Below, piece by piece: positions 44,808-53,103 of a DNA stretch of 64,000 bases. The DNA comes from Bacilliculturomica massiliensis (GTDB taxonomy: Bacteria > Bacillota > Clostridia > Peptostreptococcales > Anaerovoracaceae). The notes beneath the pieces are model-generated. The model was not told the DNA's origin, made no database searches, and saw only the letters and a program-made list of their open reading frames with translations. The stretch spans positions 621,997 to 685,996 of the forward strand of contig NZ_LR027603.1 of NCBI RefSeq assembly GCF_900605495.1, written 5' to 3'. A program made the position numbers and the translations under genes. Each line of letters starts with the position of its first letter. Positions within the stretch are counted from its first letter, which is position 1.

Positions 44808-45417
44808 AGCGGAGAATATCAGCTTTCGATACCCCTGCGGGCACAATTATGTACTGAAAGACGTGGATTTCGAGGTGGAAAGCGGTGAGATCGTCGGACT
44901 TTCCGCTCCCAGCGGCTACGGGAAAAGTACGCTGGGACGGATCCTGGCAGGCTACGAGGAGCCGGAAAAGGGCGGAGCGGTGACGCTGGACGGAAGGCCG
45001 CTGCCGAAAAACCTTTTCAATCCGGTGCAGCTGATCTTTCAGCACCCGGAGAAAGCGGTAAATCCCAAGTGGAAGATGAAAAAGATCCTGACGGAATCGG
45101 GAACGCCTCCGGCAGAGCTCATCTCCGCCATGGGGATACAGGAGGGATGGATGGACCGCTGGCCGGCCGAACTGTCCGGCGGCGAGCTTCAGCGATTCTG
45201 TGTTTTGAGGGCGCTGACGCCGAAGACGCGGTTTCTCATCGCCGACGAGATGACCACCATGCTGGACGCAGTTACCCAGGCTCAGATCTGGCAGGTGGTG
45301 CTGGCTTATGCGAAGGAGCAGGGTATGGGCGTAGTGGTCATCAGTCATGAACGGGCGCTGATGGAACGTCTCTGCAGCCGGATCGTCGATCTGGAGCAGG
45401 CGAACTCCCCAGTCTGA
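44797..45417 (+). CDS. Peptide/nickel ABC ATPase, short DppF/NikE type
   Basis: A 206-residue ATPase lacking the oligopeptide C-terminal extension. Walker A is APSGYGKST (Ser-Gly-Tyr in place of the common Gly-Ser-Gly), signature LSGGELQR, Walker B FLIADEMTTMLDA (Met replaces the usual Pro). The start at 44797 overlaps the upstream gene by 11 bp; the longer frame from 44554 is a shadow. Short second ATPases are common in nickel-type importers. Confidence 0.92.
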   Translation: MRLKAENISFRYPCGHNYVLKDVDFEVESGEIVGLSAPSGYGKSTLGRILAGYEEPEKGGAVTLDGRPLPKNLFNPVQLIFQHPEKAVNPKWKMKKILTESGTPPAELISAMGIQEGWMDRWPAELSGGELQRFCVLRALTPKTRFLIADEMTTMLDAVTQAQIWQVVLAYAKEQGMGVVVISHERALMERLCSRIVDLEQANSPV

Positions 45418-45468
45418 ACATAAGCCGCTGAGACGGGATGGACAGAATTGACCGAAGAAATGAAAATA

Positions 45469-45528
45469 CCCCGGCGCAGGGCTTTCCGGCTGAATCAGCG
45501 GGAAAGTTACTGCGCCGGGGCATTTTTT
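45469..45528. terminator. Bidirectional terminator between convergent operons
   Basis: CCCCGGCGCAG (45469-45479) and CTGCGCCGGGG (45510-45520) pair perfectly, with an inner CTTTCC/GGAAAG stem. T runs flank it on both strands. It includes the stop codon of the reverse-strand kinase gene. Confidence 0.92.
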
Positions 45529-46835
45529 ACGCCCGGATCGTCGCTGCAGGGCAGACGCAGGGTAAAGCAGGCGCCCCCCTCCGGTCCGTCGGAGACGCGG
45601 AGAGAGCCGCCGTGCAGCTCTGCGATCTCCCGGGCCACAGACAGACCCAGACCGTAGTGTTCCTTCTTGCTGCGGGACAGATCAGCCCGATAGAAGCGAT
45701 CAAAGATTTTTTCTTTCTGATCGTCGGGAATGCCGGGGCCGCTGTCCGACACGGAGAGAAGCAGAGCGCCCCTCTGCTTCTGCGCCTGAAACAGGACGCG
45801 CCCGCCCTCCGGCGTGTAGGAAAACGCGTTGTCCGCCAGCGCCGAGAGCGCCTGAAGGAGACGCAGGCGATCGCCGGAGATCTGTCCGGAGGATTCTTCG
45901 GGAAGCTCCAAAGAGAGCGCCGCGCCGTGCTGGAGGGCGATGGATTCATAATTCTCATAGAGGGCCATCATCAGATTGTCCACGTCGATCTGTTCCGTGC
46001 GGACGGACCAGGACCCCGCGTCGGCGCTGGCCAGAAACAGCAGATCGTCGATGAGGCGGGCCATGCGCAGGCATTCCCGATCTGCAGTCTCCAGAAAGCG
46101 GGGGCTGTCTTCCGCGCCGCCGGCCACTGCAGAGAGACTGGCCCGGATGACGGCCAGAGGGGAACGCAGCTCGTGGGAGGCCGCGGCTACGAATTCGGTC
46201 TGCTTTTTCTGGCTCTGTTCGATGGGGCGGATACTGCGGCCGGCAAACCACCAGCTGAAGACAAAGAGAAGACCGAGAGCGGACACGATCAGACCGAGAA
46301 ACGAATACCGCATGATCATCTTCTGACGCTGATCGGCGGAGGTGTCCCGCAGGAGCGTCACGCTCTGCCAATTTCCATGGCTGCCGGGTATGACCGCCAC
46401 GGCGGCCTGATAGCGGTCGCCGCTGCCGCCTGTGACGGAAAAGGAAGCGCTGGAGATATCGATGACGGAATAGGGTTTGGCCGACGGATCCAGACCGTAT
46501 TGCTCCAGCGCTTCTTTCTGTGCGGCTGCTGCCAGTTCCGCCCTGGGCGTTTTCGGAGTCCAGGAGCCCGGGTACAGAATGGGGACGCCGTTGTCCTGAA
46601 TGTACACGATAAGCCGGTTCCCCGTTTCCAGCTGGGAGAGCCAGGCGATGTCCAGTATGTTTCCGCTCTGGATCTTGTAGATCACAGAATTCAGGTTGTT
46701 CTGAAAGGTCACGCGGCTTTGGCTGTCGATCTGGCTCTCAGAGAGAATGAGCAGCGCGGCGGCTGTTCCGCTCAGAATAATGCCCGTGATGACGACGCAC
46801 AGCAGCGTGAGTCTTTTGCGAAGAGATCTCAGCAT
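45507..46835 (-). CDS. Sensor histidine kinase
   Basis: A 442-residue membrane kinase: two membrane segments (about 10-30 and 165-190) around an extracytoplasmic sensor, then the phosphoacceptor box AAASHELRSPLAVIRA, and the ATPase motifs ALADNAFSYTPEGG, SDSGPGIPDDQKEKIFDRFY and HYGLGLSVAREIAELHGG. It begins 1 bp after the response regulator stop. It should respond to an outside signal and phosphorylate that regulator. Confidence 0.95.
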   Translation of the reverse strand: MLRSLRKRLTLLCVVITGIILSGTAAALLILSESQIDSQSRVTFQNNLNSVIYKIQSGNILDIAWLSQLETGNRLIVYIQDNGVPILYPGSWTPKTPRAELAAAAQKEALEQYGLDPSAKPYSVIDISSASFSVTGGSGDRYQAAVAVIPGSHGNWQSVTLLRDTSADQRQKMIMRYSFLGLIVSALGLLFVFSWWFAGRSIRPIEQSQKKQTEFVAAASHELRSPLAVIRASLSAVAGGAEDSPRFLETADRECLRMARLIDDLLFLASADAGSWSVRTEQIDVDNLMMALYENYESIALQHGAALSLELPEESSGQISGDRLRLLQALSALADNAFSYTPEGGRVLFQAQKQRGALLLSVSDSGPGIPDDQKEKIFDRFYRADLSRSKKEHYGLGLSVAREIAELHGGSLRVSDGPEGGACFTLRLPCSDDPGVKNAPAQ

Positions 46836-46836
46836 A

Positions 46837-47514
46837 TCAGTCCTCCGATTCCAGCGAGTATCCGATGGAGCGCGCAGTCTTGATCCTGGCGCTGCTTCCC
46901 ACCGTCTTCAGACGGCGGCGGAGAAAATGGATATAGTTGTCCAGATTCCCGTCTTCCACGGGAGCGTCGGGACCCCAGACCCGGGCGAGAAGAGCGGCGC
47001 GGGGAAGGAGCCTGCGGGGATTTTCCATGAAGATCTCCAGCAGATCGGCCTCCCGTTTTGACAGCGTGTGGGAGGCGGAAGGACCGGTCAGAGTGTAGCA
47101 GCCGCAGTCCAGCGTCAGATCAAGAAAGCGCAGCGTCCGATCCGGTTCAAAGCCAGAGGGACGGCGGCTCACCGCCCGGATGCGGGCCATAAGCTCATCC
47201 ATGGCAAAGGGCTTTATGAGGTAATCGTCGGCGCCGGCGTCCAGACCTTCGATGCGGTCCCCTACGCCGTTGAGCGCCGTGGTGATGATGACCGGCGTGG
47301 CAATGCCGCGGGCGCGCATCTGCCGGAGAATACTGATGCCGCTGACCTCCGGCAGCATGCGGTCCAGTATGATGAGCTGGTGGGCCTGCTGGCGAATGAA
47401 GTGAAGAGCGTCGCCTCCATTGTGACAGACGTCGGCGCGGTAGCCCTCCCGTTCCAGATGAAATTTTACCGCCTCGCAGAGATCGGCGTCGTCCTCTATG
47501 ATCAAGATCCGCAT
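46837..47514 (-). CDS. OmpR/PhoB family response regulator
   Basis: A 225-residue regulator. Receiver: acidic pocket IIEDDAD, phosphoacceptor Asp in LIILDRMLPEVSG, and Lys in YLIKPF. A winged-helix DNA-binding domain follows (LSKREADLLEIFMENPRRLL, DNYIHFLRRRLKTVG). It is upstream of its kinase and divergent from the lipoprotein operon at 47797. Tandem 11-bp boxes lie upstream of both promoters. Confidence 0.95.
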   Translation of the reverse strand: MRILIIEDDADLCEAVKFHLEREGYRADVCHNGGDALHFIRQQAHQLIILDRMLPEVSGISILRQMRARGIATPVIITTALNGVGDRIEGLDAGADDYLIKPFAMDELMARIRAVSRRPSGFEPDRTLRFLDLTLDCGCYTLTGPSASHTLSKREADLLEIFMENPRRLLPRAALLARVWGPDAPVEDGNLDNYIHFLRRRLKTVGSSARIKTARSIGYSLESED

Positions 47515-47616
47515 TTTTTATTTCCTTTCTTTTACCTTCGGCCGGCAGTAGCGTTCAAGCCCGAAAAAACATGTCTCAGCGCGGGCCGCGCCGCTGCCGT
47601 CAGAAGAACTATCTTC

Positions 47617-47707
47617 ATTATAACCTGCTTTTCTCTAAGAAATCTCTAACAAATGCAGGTTATTTAAAGATTATTTTAAGGTTGTTTAGAGATTGGGCCG
47701 TTATAAT
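47617..47707. promoter_or_regulatory. Divergent promoters with tandem response-regulator boxes
   Basis: Forward: three contiguous 11-bp units at 47661-47693 (TATTTAAAGAT, TATTTTAAGGT, TGTTTAGAGAT) end 8 bp before TATAAT (47702-47707). Reverse: two contiguous units at 47653-47632 (TTTGTTAGAGA, TTTCTTAGAGA) end 9 bp before a reverse TATAAT (47622-47617). Each set takes the place of the -35 box, as expected for an OmpR/PhoB-type activator that also controls its own gene. Confidence 0.75.
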
Positions 47708-47796
47708 GGCATTGTAAAGCGGAGGAAAACTCCGCGGAAAATCATAAGTGACAGGAAATACAGAACAAACTGTTCGGAATTCAGAGGGGGAGAGAG

Positions 47797-50040
47797 ATGA
47801 AACGTGTAAAGAGAGGAACGGCTCTGCTGCTTGGCATCTGTATGATCTTTATTACAGCCTGCGGAGCCGGAGGCGAAAGAGGGGAGACGGACAGAGCCAT
47901 GGGGCGCTATGTGGAGAACCGATTGGAGTTTCCGCTGGAGGACAATACTCCGTCAACGATGCTGCAGCGCTCCGACGGAACACTGGATGTCCTGTATACA
48001 AAATACACGGAGGACAGTTCAGATCCGGTCACAGGGTTTACCCGCTATCATTCTGCTGATGGAAAAAAATGGGATGAAGAAACGCTGAAGTGGACGCTGC
48101 CGCCGGAGAGCTTTCTGAGCCGCGTGGCCTACGACCGACAGGACAAAGCTTATGTAATGGCCCTTCGCTACGGAGAGGGGGATCTGGACGCCTGGCTGTT
48201 CAGGGAGAACGGGGAAGGCGTGCTGGAACGAATGGATATCGACCTGAAAGACGAGACCGGATCGCCCATGAACATAGCGATGCTGGGAACCATGCAGATC
48301 GGGGAAAACGGAAACATCTTCATCGAACAGCGCGGAAGAGGAGTGAGCGAATACGGGACCAACGGAAACTTTATCCGGTTTTACAGCAGCGGTGAGATGG
48401 GCGATTCTTCCGGATTTGTGCTCAGCGGCGATAAGATCTACGTTTTGGACACAGTGGGAAGCGGTGTGCTCTGCTACAGCACGGAGGACGGAAGACTGGT
48501 CCAGAATATCGCTTTCGACGGGTTCTCCGATTATTCGATCATCGGGGGAGGGTCCGGGGGGACCGTCTACATCAGCGGCAGAACTGGAATCTACCGGCTG
48601 AACGCCGGGGGAAGCATGTGGGAAAAGCTGGTGGACGGAAGTCTTACCTCGCTGGCCATGCCTTCGATCTATTTCAGCGATTTTATTGAAGGACCGGACG
48701 GTTCCTTTTATCTCATGGGAGGGGACGGCGGGAATACGGCGCAGCTCTATCAATACGTGTACGATCCCGACATCGCCACCCTGCCGGAGAAGGAACTGGT
48801 GGTCTATACCCTGCGGGAAAATGCCGCGCTCAGGGTAGCCGCCGGAGAGTTTCTGAGGGACCATCCCGATACCCGGGTGAATATTCAGACCGCCATGGAC
48901 GGGGACAGCGCCGCCACAGCGGCGGATATGATCCGCACGCTGAACACGGAGCTGTTGTCCGGCAAAGGGCCTGACGTTCTGCTTTTAGACGGCATGCCGG
49001 TGGATTCCTATGTGGAGAAGGGCGTGCTGACCGATCTCAGTCATCTGATCAAAGAGATCGCCAAGTCGGAAAAACTGAATGAGACGGTGCTGAACACCTA
49101 TAAAAATAAGGACGGTATCTTTGCGGTCCCAAGCAGATTCCGCATGCCGGCTCTGTTTACGGAAGAGAATTTAGCCGGAGATCTCACCGGGCTGGAAGCC
49201 CTTGCCGCGCTTGCGGAGAGTCATCCCGACAAACCGCTGATAGGCGACAAATCTCCGGGAAATCTGATGAATATCCTTTTCGCTTCCTGTGCGCCGGCCT
49301 GGATCTCCGATGGACAGATCGACGAAGACGGGCTGAGGGAATTTCTGGAGACCGTCAAAAAGATCGCAGACACGCCTGCAAAGTCCTACGGGACAGAAAA
49401 TGAAGGAAAAACAGGACAGTTCAGCGTGGGGTCGGGCGTCAGGGGAGTTTCTGTGGGAAAACAGAATAACAACGAGGATCTGCTGCACTGGGCTTTCGGC
49501 AGAGCGCTGGCCTACAGCAGAGAACTGCGGGGATACGGGTCGCTGTCAGCATCCGTACTGGCACTGCGTCATGTTGAGAACAGCACGGTCATACATATGC
49601 CCGGCCAGGCGGAGAACGTATACATTCCCTGCGGGATACTGGGAGTGAACGCGAAGAGCGAAATGAAGGACAGCGCAGAAGATTTCGTGAAACTTTTGCT
49701 CTCGGAGCCAATGCAGACTGCGGAAGACGGGGAAGGTTTTCCGGTCAGCATGGCCGCACAGAAGGCCCTGGTGGATTCCGTGGACGAAGACGTCTATATC
49801 GGCATGGGAGGAAGCGGGACCGAGACCGAGAATGAGAGTTTGGAAGGGGGCATGCCCGAACCGAAAGAGAAAGAGATATTCATGAAGCTGTGCAATAGTG
49901 TAAAAACACCATATACGGCGGATGAGACGTTGGCGGAGATGATTATGAATGAGGCGAAGGGTTATTTTACAGGGGAAAAAGATCTGGAAAAAACTGTGGC
50001 TGACATCACGGAAGCTACAAAGCTGTATCTCTCAGAGTAA
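47797..50040 (+). CDS. Propeller-fused solute-binding lipoprotein
   Basis: A 747-residue lipoprotein (lipobox IFITAC, Cys 22). Residues about 40-330 look like a beta-propeller (repeated GLD/GNIF/GTVYISGRTGIYRL blades such as GENGNIFIEQRGRGVSEYGT). Residues about 345-640 have the pattern of a family 1 sugar-binding protein (KELVVYTLRENAALRVAAGE, GKGPDVLLLDGMPVDSYVEK). GGGGGAGAGAG precedes the ATG. It is followed by two sugar-type permeases, so it probably delivers a ligand to them. The fusion is unusual compared with the 450-residue binding protein at 958. Confidence 0.85.
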   Translation: MKRVKRGTALLLGICMIFITACGAGGERGETDRAMGRYVENRLEFPLEDNTPSTMLQRSDGTLDVLYTKYTEDSSDPVTGFTRYHSADGKKWDEETLKWTLPPESFLSRVAYDRQDKAYVMALRYGEGDLDAWLFRENGEGVLERMDIDLKDETGSPMNIAMLGTMQIGENGNIFIEQRGRGVSEYGTNGNFIRFYSSGEMGDSSGFVLSGDKIYVLDTVGSGVLCYSTEDGRLVQNIAFDGFSDYSIIGGGSGGTVYISGRTGIYRLNAGGSMWEKLVDGSLTSLAMPSIYFSDFIEGPDGSFYLMGGDGGNTAQLYQYVYDPDIATLPEKELVVYTLRENAALRVAAGEFLRDHPDTRVNIQTAMDGDSAATAADMIRTLNTELLSGKGPDVLLLDGMPVDSYVEKGVLTDLSHLIKEIAKSEKLNETVLNTYKNKDGIFAVPSRFRMPALFTEENLAGDLTGLEALAALAESHPDKPLIGDKSPGNLMNILFASCAPAWISDGQIDEDGLREFLETVKKIADTPAKSYGTENEGKTGQFSVGSGVRGVSVGKQNNNEDLLHWAFGRALAYSRELRGYGSLSASVLALRHVENSTVIHMPGQAENVYIPCGILGVNAKSEMKDSAEDFVKLLLSEPMQTAEDGEGFPVSMAAQKALVDSVDEDVYIGMGGSGTETENESLEGGMPEPKEKEIFMKLCNSVKTPYTADETLAEMIMNEAKGYFTGEKDLEKTVADITEATKLYLSE

Positions 50041-50881
50041 AGAGGGAAAACAGCGGCTGGAGGCGATGACATTCATCGCTCCCAGCCTGATAGGGGTAGG
50101 GATATTCGTTCTGCTGCCGTTTCTGGACGTGGCGAGACGCTCTTTTATGGACTCCTTCGGCAGGCGGTTCACCGGACTGGAAAACTACGCGAAGGTATGG
50201 GAAAACGACGCCTTTCGTCTGGCTGCGGGAAACACAGTAAAATTTGCCGTCGTCTGCATCCCGGCGCTGGTGATCAGCGCTCTGCTGCTGGCGGCTGCGG
50301 TGCAGGGGCTGCCAAGGGGAAGGGATGGATTCAAGACCTGCTTTCTCCTGCCTCTGGCCGTGCCCGCGGCCTCCGTGGTGCTGATCTGGAAGATACTGTT
50401 TCACGAAAACGGGCTGATCGGCAATATTCTGCTGGATCTGGGCTGGGCTCCGGTGGACTTTATGGGGTCCAACGCCGCATTCTGGATTCTGGTGGTCAGC
50501 TACTTGTGGAAAAATCTAGGATACGACATGATCCTATGGATGGCAGGATTGTCGGGGATCTCCCGGGACCTGTACGAGGCGGCGTCTCTGGACGGCGCCG
50601 GTCCGGTGAAGCGATTTTTTTACATCACGCTGCCGAATCTGGCGGGAATCACCTTTACCATCTGCGTGCTGTCGCTGCTGAACTCCTTCAAGGTATTTCG
50701 GGAGGCTTATCTGGTGGCGGGCGAGCACCCTCACACCAGCATGTACATGCTGCAGCACCTGTTCAATAACTGGTTTACGGACATGGATATGGAAAAGCTC
50801 TGTGCGGGAGCCGTGCTGATGGCGGCGGTGATCTTCGGGCTGATCCTGCTCCTGCAGAAGGCATGGGGGGAAGAAGAGTGA
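49949..50881 (+). CDS. Sugar-type ABC permease
   Basis: Up to 310 residues; six membrane segments and EAA loop LYEAASLDGAGPVKRFFYIT. FIAPSLIGVGIFVLLPFLDV is the usual first helix. The ATG at 49949 overlaps the upstream gene by 92 bp and gives a basic N-terminal tail; the only later in-frame ATG, at 50066, has a poorly spaced GGAGG and would remove most of the tail. Start therefore uncertain. It pairs with the permease at 50989. Confidence 0.88.
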   Translation: MRRRVILQGKKIWKKLWLTSRKLQSCISQSKEGKQRLEAMTFIAPSLIGVGIFVLLPFLDVARRSFMDSFGRRFTGLENYAKVWENDAFRLAAGNTVKFAVVCIPALVISALLLAAAVQGLPRGRDGFKTCFLLPLAVPAASVVLIWKILFHENGLIGNILLDLGWAPVDFMGSNAAFWILVVSYLWKNLGYDMILWMAGLSGISRDLYEAASLDGAGPVKRFFYITLPNLAGITFTICVLSLLNSFKVFREAYLVAGEHPHTSMYMLQHLFNNWFTDMDMEKLCAGAVLMAAVIFGLILLLQKAWGEEE

Positions 50882-50988
50882 CGCTGGAAAGGCGCGGACT
50901 GCGGAATCGGGATGGCGGCGGGCCGGCGGGGGACCGGAATCGCCGCCGTGATATACAGAATGGGAGAAAATGAGGGAAGGAGACGGAG

Positions 50989-51837
50989 ATGAGCGGAGGA
51001 AAAGGGCGGATCAGGACCGGAATATTGCTTGTGATCGCCGCCGTGGTGTGCATGCCTCTCGTCATGCTGATCGGCGGCTCTTTTATGGGCGGGGACGAGA
51101 TCGCGGAGAAGATAGGGCCGGTGCTGGCGGAACGGGAAGGACGGGCGGAATTTTTTCTCTTTCCCCAGTATCCGACCCTGCAGGGATTTGTGGAGCTTTT
51201 GCTGGATTCGCCGGAATTTTTCGCTATGTTCTGGAATACATGCCGCATTGTGTTTCCCATCCTTGCGGGACAACTGCTGATAGCCGCGCCGGCGGCATGG
51301 GGGTTTGCCAAGTACCGATTCAGGGGCAAAAAGGCGCTGTTCACCCTGTATATCGCGCTGATGCTCATGCCCTTTCAGGTGACGATGGTGTCCAATTATC
51401 TGGTGCTTTCCGGCCTGCATCTGCTGGACACCAGACTGTCGGTCATTCTGCCGGCTATCTTTTCCACCTTTCCGGTGTTTATCATCTGCCGTTTTTTTCA
51501 GGGCGTGCCCGACGCGCTGCTGGAGGCGGCGTCGCTGGACGGGGCTGGACCCTGGCAGACCTTTTTTTACATCGGACTGCCCATGGGAGCGCCGGGGATC
51601 GCATCGGCGCTGCTGCTCTCCTTTCTGGAATACTGGAACGTGCTGGAGCAGCCGCTGACCTTTTTGAAGGACAGATCGCTGTGGCCCCTTTCTCTGTACC
51701 TGCCCAACATCGTATCGGAGAAAGCCGCCGTTTCGCTGGCGGCGTCGCTGATCATGCTGATCCCGCCGCTGCTGGTGTTTCTGATGGGACAAAAATACCT
51801 GGAGAGCGGGATAAGGGCCGCCGGACTGAAAGAATAG
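50989..51837 (+). CDS. Sugar-type ABC permease, second subunit
   Basis: A 282-residue MalG-like permease with EAA loop LLEAASLDGAGPWQTFFYIG and LMLMPFQVTMVSNYLVLSGL. GGGAAGGAGACGGAG precedes the ATG. No ATPase gene follows, so a shared ATPase elsewhere (for example the one at 4090) is needed. Confidence 0.92.
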   Translation: MSGGKGRIRTGILLVIAAVVCMPLVMLIGGSFMGGDEIAEKIGPVLAEREGRAEFFLFPQYPTLQGFVELLLDSPEFFAMFWNTCRIVFPILAGQLLIAAPAAWGFAKYRFRGKKALFTLYIALMLMPFQVTMVSNYLVLSGLHLLDTRLSVILPAIFSTFPVFIICRFFQGVPDALLEAASLDGAGPWQTFFYIGLPMGAPGIASALLLSFLEYWNVLEQPLTFLKDRSLWPLSLYLPNIVSEKAAVSLAASLIMLIPPLLVFLMGQKYLESGIRAAGLKE

Positions 51838-51876
51838 CGGGGAACGAAAAAACGACGATGGGGGAGAGACAGGCGT

Positions 51877-53103
51877 ATGGAAATTAGAGAAAACAGATAT
51901 TTCAGGCTGCTGACCGGCTTTTTCGCCGTCATGCTGGCGCTTACGGCCATATCCAGAGCCGCGGATTCCGTCACCGTGGCCAGGGTAAACACCGAGGCTG
52001 CCAGACAGGCCACGCTGGCCCACCGCACCACGGCTGCGGGAAAGATCCTGGCCTCCGATCAGATGTATATCAGAGGGGAAGAAGGGACCTTTATCGACAA
52101 GGTCAACGCAGCGCCGGGGCAGAGGGTGGAAGCGGGGGACGTGCTGTTTACGCTGGATCTGAAAAGCCTGCAGGATCAGCTGCTCACCGCGGAGACAGAA
52201 CTGTCGGAACTGAAGCTGGGGCTGAAGCGGGCTCAGATGGACAGCGGGGGCACGGCAGCTGAGCGGGAGGCGGTGGAAACGGCCAGAAGGGATCTGGAGC
52301 GGGCCAGGGCAGACAGCGAACTCAACACGGAACTCAACGGCGGCGTTCAGCTTCTGGCGGACAAGAGAGCGGTGGAGAACGCGGAGGCGGCGCTGAGGAC
52401 AGCGGAAAAACAGCTGGCGGAAGCGGGAGAACGAAACGGAGTAGATCTGGATCTGACGGAGCTTAAGATCCGTCAGAAAGAACGGGAAGTAGATGATCTG
52501 CGCCGGATCAGCCGCAGCGGCGGACAGGTCAAGGCGGAAATAGCGGGGACGGTGGGAGAAGTGAACGCCCGGGCAGGGGCTGCAGCCACGAAGGAAACGC
52601 TGTGCACGCTCATTCCTGACGGAGCGGAATATATCTTTGAAGCGGAGCTGACCGATGAGGACGCTAAATATATGAAAGCCGGCGATCCGGTGTCCGTATT
52701 GCCGGAGGGAAAAAACGTTCCGATCAGCGGACTGCAGATCTGGTCCATAGGCAGCAGTGGTGATAAAACGAAAGTTACGGTCAGGATGACGGCAGACGCG
52801 CAGGTATCCCACGGTATGGCCGCTTCGCTGAATCATACGGGAATCTCGCAGTCTTATCCCCGAACGATCCCGCTCAGCGCGCTGCGGGGCAGCGAGAGGA
52901 ATTATTATGTCCTGACGCTGCGTGAGGCCAATACGGTGCTGGGACAGGAGCTGAAGGCAGAGAAAGTGGAGGTCACGCTGATCGATAAGGACGGAAAGCG
53001 GGCGGCCGTGGAGGAAATGCTGGACGGAAAAGTGATCAGCGGCAGCAGCAAACCGGTGGAGGCGGGAGACCGGGTCCGGGAGGTTCAGGATGGGGATCAG
53101 TAA
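51877..53103 (+). CDS. HlyD/RND-type membrane fusion (adaptor) protein
   Basis: A 408-residue adaptor: one N-terminal membrane segment (about 10-28), a lipoyl-like half motif (FIDKVNAAPGQRVEAGDVLF), a coiled-coil hairpin (about 85-200, rich in Glu/Ala/Arg), the second lipoyl half (AEIAGTVGEVNARAGAAATK) and beta-barrel domains. Such adaptors work with MacB-type ABC proteins. GGGGGAGAGACAGGCGT precedes the ATG. It overlaps the next gene by 14 bp. Confidence 0.88.
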   Translation: MEIRENRYFRLLTGFFAVMLALTAISRAADSVTVARVNTEAARQATLAHRTTAAGKILASDQMYIRGEEGTFIDKVNAAPGQRVEAGDVLFTLDLKSLQDQLLTAETELSELKLGLKRAQMDSGGTAAEREAVETARRDLERARADSELNTELNGGVQLLADKRAVENAEAALRTAEKQLAEAGERNGVDLDLTELKIRQKEREVDDLRRISRSGGQVKAEIAGTVGEVNARAGAAATKETLCTLIPDGAEYIFEAELTDEDAKYMKAGDPVSVLPEGKNVPISGLQIWSIGSSGDKTKVTVRMTADAQVSHGMAASLNHTGISQSYPRTIPLSALRGSERNYYVLTLREANTVLGQELKAEKVEVTLIDKDGKRAAVEEMLDGKVISGSSKPVEAGDRVREVQDGDQ

